A DNA stretch of 27,500 nucleotides from Neocallimastix lanati (nom. inval.) (lineage: Eukaryota > Neocallimastigomycota > Neocallimastigomycetes > Neocallimastigales > Neocallimastigaceae), in assembly GCA_016946835.1 (NCBI GenBank), contig JACVTC010000105.1, positions 352,501 to 380,000 of the forward strand, written 5' to 3'. Numbering within the stretch: position 1 is the first letter of the stretch; each line of letters starts with the position of its first letter. Below, piece after piece: positions 20,944-27,500 of this stretch. The notes beneath the pieces were generated by a model. That model ran no database searches, had not been told where the DNA came from, and worked only from the letters and a program-made list of their open reading frames with translations. The position numbers and the translations under genes were made by a program.

Positions 20944-21762
20944 TTAAAGTAATATTAAGGTGGAACATATTATTCCTACAATAGTAATAATACCAGTTTT
21001 TATTATGGTAGAACTTGAAATAATATTTTGTTCATTAATTTGAGCTGAGGTATCTCCTTGAGCTTGTTGGTTCTGCACTTCTTGATTTTGTGCCTGTTCT
21101 TGTATATTAGCATATTGAGCATTTTGTTGTTCTATTTGAGAATTTTGTATATTTTGGGATTGAGTGGAAGAATTTAAGAATTGGTTCATACATTGATCAA
21201 CATTTTCCTTAACGACATACATACTATACAATTTTTTTCCTGAGTAGGTCGCTGTTGGTGTAACATTGCTTCCATTCTTTAAATATGGTGTACTGCCATC
21301 AGTGATCATCCAAACATCATCAAAGACAGAACCATCCCATTTTGGAACACTGTTAATATCAAATTCCTTAGCAATATTATCGATTTTATCATTAGACCAA
21401 GATATAAGAACAACTTCTTCTGGAGAGTTTTGAATATCCTTTACAAGTTTCTTGAATTTACCACTGGTAAATGTTAAATCAACTTGAAGACCGAGGCTAT
21501 TAGCTAATGGTGTAACAGTATCTTTTGGTCTAGTGGATTGTTTATTTTCAGTTGGACATTGAGCATAAATTTTTTGTGGAGTAGCGTAAACACCATAATT
21601 ACCAAAAATTTCAACTAAACATTCAGCTCTAGCCTTTCCTACATCGGAAAGGTCAGTCACCATATCGTTTAATTTTTCACCATGACGTATAATCATGATT
21701 AACTTTGCATTAGCAAAAACTATGCCCAATAAAATTGAGAATAAAAGTTTACTGAATCTCAT
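20944..21762 (-). CDS. secreted, GPI-anchored histidine-phosphatase-like protein
   Basis: A 272-residue protein. A classical signal peptide (basic RFSK, hydrophobic core, ANA cleavage) covers about 1-19. Right after it comes IIRHGEK (RHG at 26-28), the catalytic loop of the histidine phosphatase (phosphoglycerate-mutase-like) superfamily, branch 1. DLSDVGKARAECL (37-49), the R78 region (TRPKDTVTPLA) and FDDVWMI fit the fungal family layout. The family usually has a second catalytic His in a W-E-H segment before strand end; here residues 122-124 read W-S-N, so that His appears lost. Residues about 190-245 are Gln/Asn-rich low complexity, and 253-272 is a hydrophobic tail after SSST, typical of a GPI-attachment signal. 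NGS and NSS sites could be glycosylated. The protein is probably displayed on the wall or plasma membrane. A sugar- or phosphate-binding role without catalysis is inference. No introns are needed. Confidence 0.87.
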   Translation of the reverse strand: MRFSKLLFSILLGIVFANAKLIMIIRHGEKLNDMVTDLSDVGKARAECLVEIFGNYGVYATPQKIYAQCPTENKQSTRPKDTVTPLANSLGLQVDLTFTSGKFKKLVKDIQNSPEEVVLISWSNDKIDNIAKEFDINSVPKWDGSVFDDVWMITDGSTPYLKNGSNVTPTATYSGKKLYSMYVVKENVDQCMNQFLNSSTQSQNIQNSQIEQQNAQYANIQEQAQNQEVQNQQAQGDTSAQINEQNIISSSTIIKTGIITIVGIICSTLILL

Positions 21763-23415
21763 ATTTACTTTTGTTTTTATTTTATTTTATGTGAATTACA
21801 ATTGTTATTAATTAATAAAATATATAATTGTATAGATATATAGATATATTTTTTTTCTTAAATTTAGTAGATTTTTCAAATAAAAAAAAATAAAAATGTC
21901 TTGTCTTCAATTAATATTTTCCTTAATATAACAATTTAATCAATATAATATTAATATAATTATGAATATTTAAGATTAAAATTTTTTTTTAAGTTTTTTT
22001 TAATTGTAAATTATTGCTTTTTTTCGTTTTTATTCAAAATATTATTCTGTTTTAAAAAATTATTAAAAAATTATTAAACTGTATAATGAAAAAAATTAAA
22101 ATTACACTGAAAATATTTTTTCCCCTTTTTTTTGTGTATTTATATATGTTTTTTTTTTTTTTTTTTATTTTTTAAAAAAAAAATATATATATATATATTT
22201 TAATATATTAACAAGTATAATATAATATTATATAATAATAATTATTAATTTATTAGTATTTATTAATTATATAGATATTTATATCAAGCTTTTATAGTAG
22301 AATGTATTATGTCATTTCTATTTTCTATTATTAATAATTAGATGATGATATTAATAATTAGTAGTAAAAATAATTATTCATCAATAATAATAAAAAAAAA
22401 ATTAATAATTCATAATACTTGAAATATAATAAAAGAATACAAATTGTAAACATTAACAATATTATATCATTTAGAATAACATACAATAATATATCATTTA
22501 GAATTATTAATATTAATTTATAATTAATATATTAATAATATTAAAGTAACAATAATCTATTAATTTATTTAATTTAATGATTATATTATATATAATAAAC
22601 ACTTAGCCAATATAATTTATAAATAATAAATTATAAAAGCTCTTTTTCTAAAAATAGTTAATGCCAATGGAATTTTTTTATTAATATGGAAATTATTTAT
22701 TGATAGAGTAAACTTTAATTAATAATATCATAATTTATATATCCACGAATTCAAATATTAATTAAATAAATCTATTAAAATATATAAATAAATATATAAT
22801 CTAGATTAATTAAAAATATATTAGTAAATAAATTACTAAATATATTAATTTACCGTTTTTTTTTGTTTATTTTTTTTTGATTTATGTATTAATATAAATA
22901 AAAAAAAATTTTATTGTTTAGATACAGAAAAGACAAAAAAAGAAAAAAAAAAAACATGCCACCCTTTAAATTTATTATATATTTTTTTATTTTTTTTATC
23001 ATATTTAAAAAATAAATAAATAAATAAATGTAAAAATAAATAAATATAAAAATAAATAAATTATTATGTTTATAGTTAATGAACAGGTCTAATCAATTAA
23101 TATTAAATAAAAAATATATTAAATTTAATATGATTCATAAGATATTAAATATTAAAGCAATATTTAAAAAAAAAATAAATAAATAAATAAATTATTAGGA
23201 AAAAATATTTAAAAATTACAAAATAATAAAAAAAAAAAAAAAAAAATTAAAGTTTTAAATGAATTTTTTTATTCATCATTTTTTTTATTTTTTTTAATAT
23301 ACATTCCATGATTAAGTTTAAAAAAAAAATAAAAAAAAATAAAAAAAAACAATGAAAATTTTTTTTAATTGTTTTGATTAAACATGCAATAAATTTATTG
23401 GTTTTAATTCTTTAT
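21763..23415. other. AT-rich spacer
   Basis: AT-rich sequence has scattered TA and TAAA runs, poly(T) at 22150-22166 and poly(A) at 23229-23246. The stretch at 22200-22860 has few homopolymers but consists of TTAATAATTA-like words with stops everywhere. A tiny frame MPPFKFIIYF... (19 codons from about 22956) reads into poly-Phe and is not supported. No RNA gene is recognised. Confidence 0.7.
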
Positions 23416-23419
23416 CACT

Positions 23420-23585
23420 ATTCAAATAAAAATAATAAAAATAAAAATAAAATAATAAAAATAAAATAAAATAATAAAAATAAAATAAAATAATAAAAAT
23501 AAAATAAAATAATAAAAATAAAATAAAATAATAAAAATAAAATAAAATAATAAAAATAAAAATAAAATAATAAAAATAAAATAAA
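23420..23585. repeat. 19-bp tandem array
   Basis: A 19-bp unit, ATAATAAAAATAAAATAAA, repeats about eight times with one or two length variants. Confidence 0.9.
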
Positions 23586-23755
23586 TTTAATATTAAAATA
23601 AATAGTAAAGTATTAATAATAATAAAATAAATTTAATATTAAAATAAATTAATAATAAAATAAATAGTAAAGTATTAATAATAATAAAATAAATTTAATA
23701 TTAAAATAAATTAATAATAAAATAAATAGTAAAGTATTAATAATAATAATAATAA
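23586..23755. repeat. 62-bp tandem repeat, about three copies
   Basis: The segment containing AATAGTAAAGTATTAAT recurs with a 62-bp period (the GTAAAG starts at 23605, 23667 and 23729). The intervening TTTAATATTAAAATAAATT sequence is conserved between copies. It directly follows the 19-bp array. Confidence 0.88.
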
Positions 23756-23874
23756 AAATAAGTAGAATATTGAGTATAATTGGAGTACAGATTGAATAAA
23801 ATAAAATAAAAAAAGTTTAAAGAGATGGAAATGAATATAATATAAATTATGAAATATAATATATAATACAAATA

Positions 23875-24825
23875 ATAAATAATTAAATAATAAATAATAA
23901 ATAATAAATAATTAAATAATAAATAATAAATAATAAATAATAAATAATTAATTAAAAAATAATAAATAATAAATAATGAACAATAAGAGTATTTATTAAT
24001 AAATAATAAATAATAAATAATAAATAATAAAAAGAGTATTTATTAATAAATAATAAATAATAAATAATAAATGAATAATAAATAATAAATAAATAATTGA
24101 ATAATAAATAATAAATAAATAATTGAATAATAAATAATAAATAATAATTGAATAATAAATAATAAATAATAAATAATAAATAATAAATAATAAATAATAA
24201 ATAATAAATAATAAATAATAAATAATAAATAATAAATAATAAATAATAAATAATAAATAATAGTTAATAAATAATAGTTAATAAATAATAGTTAATAAAT
24301 AATAAATAATAAATAATAAATAATAAATAAATAATAATATATAATATATAATAAATAATAAATAATATATAATAAATAATAAATAATAAATAATAAATAA
24401 TAAATAATAAATAATAAATAAATAATTGAATAATAAATAATAAATAAATAATTGAATAATAAATAATAAATAATAATTGAATAATAAATAATAAATAATG
24501 AATAATAAATAATAAATAAATAATTGAATAATAAATAATAAATAATAATTGAATAATAAATAATAAATAATGAATAATAAATAATAAATAATAAATAATA
24601 AATAATAAAATAATAAATAGTAAATAATAAATAATAAATAATAAATAATAAATAATAAATAATAAATAATAAATAATAAATAATAAATAATAAATAATAA
24701 ATAATAAATAATAAATAATAAATAGTAAATAATAAATAATAAATAATAAATAATAAATAATAAATAATTGAATAATAAATAATAAATAATAAATAATTGA
24801 ATAATAAATAATAAATAATAAATAA
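23875..24825. repeat. 7-bp AATAAAT array with higher-order variants
   Basis: About 950 bp of (AATAAAT)n, the reverse complement of the array at 11110-11825, carries regularly spaced variants: ATTGAATAATAAAT blocks (around 24100-24160, 24420-24540 and 24770-24800), AGTTAATAAATAAT every 15 bases at 24261-24295, and AAAGAGTATTTATTAATAAAT near 23990-24045. The 196-codon antisense frame (24292-24882), made of repeated IIYYLLF, is a by-product of a stop-free 7-bp unit and not a gene. Confidence 0.95.
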
Positions 24826-25160
24826 AATATTTAGAATATTCAGAATGTTTTTTTTAAAAAAATGAAGAAGATTAGACTTCAATAATTTATCCCTATTAAA
24901 TATATTAGAAATTAATAAAATATCATTTTCAGTAACTTTTTAATATCATAATATTGAATAATTAATTTAGTTGCTTCAATGGATGAAGTTGCAAAAATAA
25001 TTTAAAATCGTTATTACTATTATTATTATTAATGTCTTTGATTTTTTTTTTAATTTTTTTTTAAAAATAAAAACATAAAAAAATAAAAGAAGGAGAAAGA
25101 AAAGAAAAAACTATATAAATAAATAATAAATAATTGAATAAGTAATAATAATAAATAAAT
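24826..25160. other. AT-rich spacer
   Basis: A short less repetitive stretch (24830-25015) has stops in all frames and is followed by A- and T-runs. Nothing is recognised. Confidence 0.7.
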
Positions 25161-25400
25161 AAATAAATATATATATATAAAAATATATAAATATATAAAT
25201 ATATAAATTAATATATAAATAAATATATAAATAAATATATATAAATATATAAATAAATAATAAATAATTAAATAAATAATAAAAATAAATAAATAAGTAT
25301 ATAAATATATAAATAAATATATAAATAAATAAATAATAATAATAAATAAATATATAAATAAATATATAAATAAATATATAAATAAATATATAAATAAATA
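25160..25400. repeat. TATAAATAAATA 12-bp array
   Basis: ATATATAAATAA units with a 12-bp period, grading from AAATATAT steps at 25165, are most regular at 25345-25400. Confidence 0.88.
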
Positions 25401-25955
25401 CTATTAATTTTGTAATATTATGTATTATAATAAATAAAAGTTTTGTTTTTACTTTTTATATTTTTTTCTATACTAATCGATGATTTCATTGTGATCAAAA
25501 AGGAAATATTTTTTATTGTATGTATTAAAAACTTCTACAAAGTAAAAAAAAATTTTTTAATCATAAAAGAATAGAATAGAAAATACTATTAATTGTAACT
25601 AATAAATTTATTATTTATATATATATTTCTAATAATAATATTAGGATATGCTTCAGCAAAATAAATGCTTTATTAATGTATTTATTAACTAATAGAATAA
25701 TTTAAAATATATAATATTTAACATTTATATTATTAAGATAAAAATTATAAAGATAGAAAAAGAATTATTGTTAAATAGTAGTGATGGCTTCATTATTATT
25801 ATTTTCATCTGTTTTTCTGTTTTTCTGTTTTTCTGTTTTTATTTTTTTATTTTTTTATTTTTTATTTTTTATTTTTTATTTTTTTATTTTTTATTTTTTA
25901 TTTTTTATTTTTTATTTTTTATTTTTTTATTTTTTTATTTTTTTACTTTTTCATA
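25401..25955. other. AT-rich spacer ending in T-rich repeats
   Basis: 25440-25770 is mixed AT-rich sequence. 25805-25845 repeats TTTTTCTG and 25845-25945 repeats ATTTTTT/TTTTATT. Two overlapping Phe-rich frames start at 25768 and 25781. The second opens MASLLLFSSVF, which looks like a signal peptide only because the repeat is hydrophobic. Confidence 0.75.
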
Positions 25956-25964
25956 ATATCAAAA

Positions 25965-26215
25965 CAATTTAACACTAAAAGATTCCCATTGCATAAGCCA
26001 TATCTAAGAGAATTACAGTTTCCAGCACCTCTGGGATGGCAAGGAGGTGACCTATAGTGGGCTCTGCTTTCCCTTTGAGGAATCGCGTAAAGTGCTTCTA
26101 CTCTGGAGTTTCTTTGCTTCTGGGGGGGTTGCGAGCATCGACGCCGTATCGGTATGGCAGTTAAACATACACTCATATTAACATATGGGGGAGACAAAAG
26201 TCTTCAGTCATTATA
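25965..26215. other. GC-richer island D, unidentified
   Basis: About 240 bp of nearly balanced base composition contains G-runs (GGGGGGG near 26131, GGGGG near 26190), CCTCTGGGATGGCAAGG, and CCGTATCGGTATGG (26144-26157), which resembles a segment of island B. The minus strand is open for 84 codons (26197-25943) with a mixed, Arg/Pro/Cys-containing sequence, but it ends in the adjacent T-rich repeat. The plus strand has a shorter frame with PYLRELQFPAPLGWQGGDL before a TAG. I do not recognise either. The abrupt edges suggest inserted or relic sequence. Confidence 0.45.
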
Positions 26216-26256
26216 TATACATATATATAAAAAAAAATTAAAGCAATTTATTGAAA

Positions 26257-26630
26257 AATTATCTTTTTGTATATATACATATATATTAGAATAAAATGAA
26301 ATAGGTCATTGTTATCTACTTTTTTTTTTTTTTTTTTTTTTTTACTAAAATAGTAAAGATATTTTATTATAGTTATTTATAGCTATATCTCTTTTTTTTT
26401 CTTCAATCTAAAATGGCTTGAATTTTAAAAAAGTTGATTCTGGATTTTAAGTGTCTCTGATAATAATATGTTCAAATTTATCTCTTTTTCTATTCGTTAA
26501 AAAAAAAATATAAAAATTTTTATTCATTTCCATAAATAAATAATAAAAAAAAAAAAAAAAAAAAAAATTAGATAACAATGACCTATTTCATTTTATTCTA
26601 ATATATATGTATATATACAAAAAGATAATT
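26257..26630. mobile_element. fold-back/MITE-like element, perfect 62-bp inverted arms
   Basis: 26257-26318 and 26569-26630 are exact reverse complements over 62 bases, including non-simple words such as AATAGGTCATTGTTATCTA. Next to the arms lie a poly(T) of nearly 30 and a poly(A) of about 24, which extend the pairing after a single mismatch. The 250-bp centre is AT-rich with no frame. The size and structure resemble a miniature inverted-repeat element or a palindromic duplication. I see no convincing target-site duplication. Confidence 0.75.
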
Positions 26631-26639
26631 ATTAATAAT

Positions 26640-27500
26640 GTTTGTGTTAAGAAATAAGCCTAAAAAATTATCTAATTTTAGGAAATTAAAAATTGTATAA
26701 CTTATTAAACTTTATAAAAAATTCAGAATATACAACCAACACTTAAACAATCGAATTTTCAATTACTGAATTCTTTAATATTCCATTCAGTAAATGATAA
26801 TAGTGATATTAGTAGTAATAATATTATTATTATGCTATCAACTAGAATTAAAACTTCTACTCTATTTCCGAATTTTACTTTTTTGTTATACATGTTTGAA
26901 CTTTTATACTATCTTCAATATTATGTCAATTTAATTAAAATGTTTTTATAAAGTATTACTAATTATGTTATTTTTAGCATAAATTATTTGCTTCAATAAG
27001 CTTAAAAATGTGACATATATAATTATATATATATATAAAAAATTAATTTAAAATAAATTGAAAAGTATTATATATATAATATATATATAATAATTTTCAA
27101 TTTATTTTAAACTTATTTCACATAATATATTTAAGTTTGTTTTATATATAGAAATATGTAATTACATAATGTTAAATATAATAAACATTGACATATAATT
27201 CTATAGTAATGAATAATTTTACAATTTTAATGAATATACATAGAAGAATAATCATATAAATTTTAAATAGTTATTAAATTTTTTTTTTCTTTTTTTCTGA
27301 TTATTATAATACTATTAATTGTATGTATATATAATAATCAAAAAAAAAAAAAAAAAAAAAAGTTATAAATATGTAAATACATAATTTTATAATTAAATAT
27401 GGAATTTTTTAAACAAATATGGTAGAGAAATATCAAAAGTTTTTGGATGAACTAATGAATATAGAAAATTTATTGTTTTAGAGAATGAATGAAAATGTTT
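26640..27500. other. AT-rich spacer to window end, with a hairpin
   Basis: This is moderately repetitive AT-rich sequence with many stops. A long hairpin lies at 27047-27111 (listed separately) and a poly(A) at 27341-27361. At the edge, an ATG at 27419 opens a 20-codon frame (MVEKYQKFLDELMNIENLLF) before TAG. It could be the start of an exon of a gene beyond the window, but nothing confirms this. Confidence 0.6.
27047..27111. repeat. inverted repeat, 18-bp arms plus TA core
   Basis: TTTAAAATAAATTGAAAA (27047-27064) is exactly complementary to 27094-27111. The TA-rich core between them continues the pairing after one G/A mismatch, making a nearly complete hairpin of about 32-bp arms. Confidence 0.85.

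Noticed and set aside
24292-24882. 196-codon hydrophobic frame of repeated IIYYLLF on the minus strand
   Set aside because: It is the translation of a 7-bp TTTATTA microsatellite that has no stop in any frame; length reflects the array, not selection.
25768-25972. Two overlapping Phe-rich frames, one starting MASLLLFSSVF like a signal peptide
   Set aside because: Built from TTTTTCTG and ATTTTTT repeats; apparent hydrophobicity is a composition effect.
1-27500. CRISPR array or prokaryotic defence island
   Set aside because: No regularly spaced repeats with unique spacers; genes have spliceosomal introns, signal peptides and eukaryotic family features.

Overview
The window looks like nuclear DNA of an anaerobic gut fungus (Neocallimastigomycota). 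This rests on four things: extreme A+T content with long poly(A)/poly(T) tracts and AT-only microsatellites between sparse genes; proteins rich in Asn, Lys and Gln; an intron-rich, membrane-bound leucine-rich-repeat (LRR) protein of a kind common in this group; and a secreted histidine-phosphatase-like protein. A dictyostelid is the main alternative from composition alone. The secreted and GPI-anchored gene types and the copia-style retroelement favour the fungus. No database search was possible, so the assignment is inference.

Layout. 1-2014: AT-rich spacer with a small GC-richer patch (536-700) that may be an exon or remnant. 2015-5025 (-): an eight-exon LRR membrane protein of 684 residues, reconstructed here exon by exon. 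5026-8500: spacer with tandem repeats. 8501-10653: a complete 2.15 kb LTR element with near-identical LTRs and a perfect target duplication, but no gag-pol. 10654-12500: spacer dominated by a 7-bp TTTATTA array. 12500-12960 and 13255-13400: GC-richer islands of unknown nature. 13820-14639 (-): a broken Hsp20 gene copy. 16752-17540 (+): its apparently intact counterpart, a small heat shock protein with a large insert inside the alpha-crystallin domain. 17541-19900: spacer with another GC-richer island. 19922-20140 (+): a possible small membrane protein. 20944-21762 (-): a secreted, probably GPI-anchored histidine-phosphatase-like protein. 21763-27500: repeat-rich spacer with 7-, 12-, 19- and 62-bp arrays, a GC-richer island, and a fold-back element with perfect 62-bp arms.

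The genes do not form an operon or obvious pathway. Two (the LRR protein and the histidine-phosphatase-like protein) appear to belong to the cell surface or secretory system, and Hsp20 to protein quality control. Much of the interest lies in structure: one LRR per 72-bp exon, an inverted gene/pseudogene pair, a recent non-autonomous retroelement with interlocking hairpins at its leader, and a long perfect inverted repeat. I found no tRNA, rRNA, CRISPR or bacterial-type operon structure.
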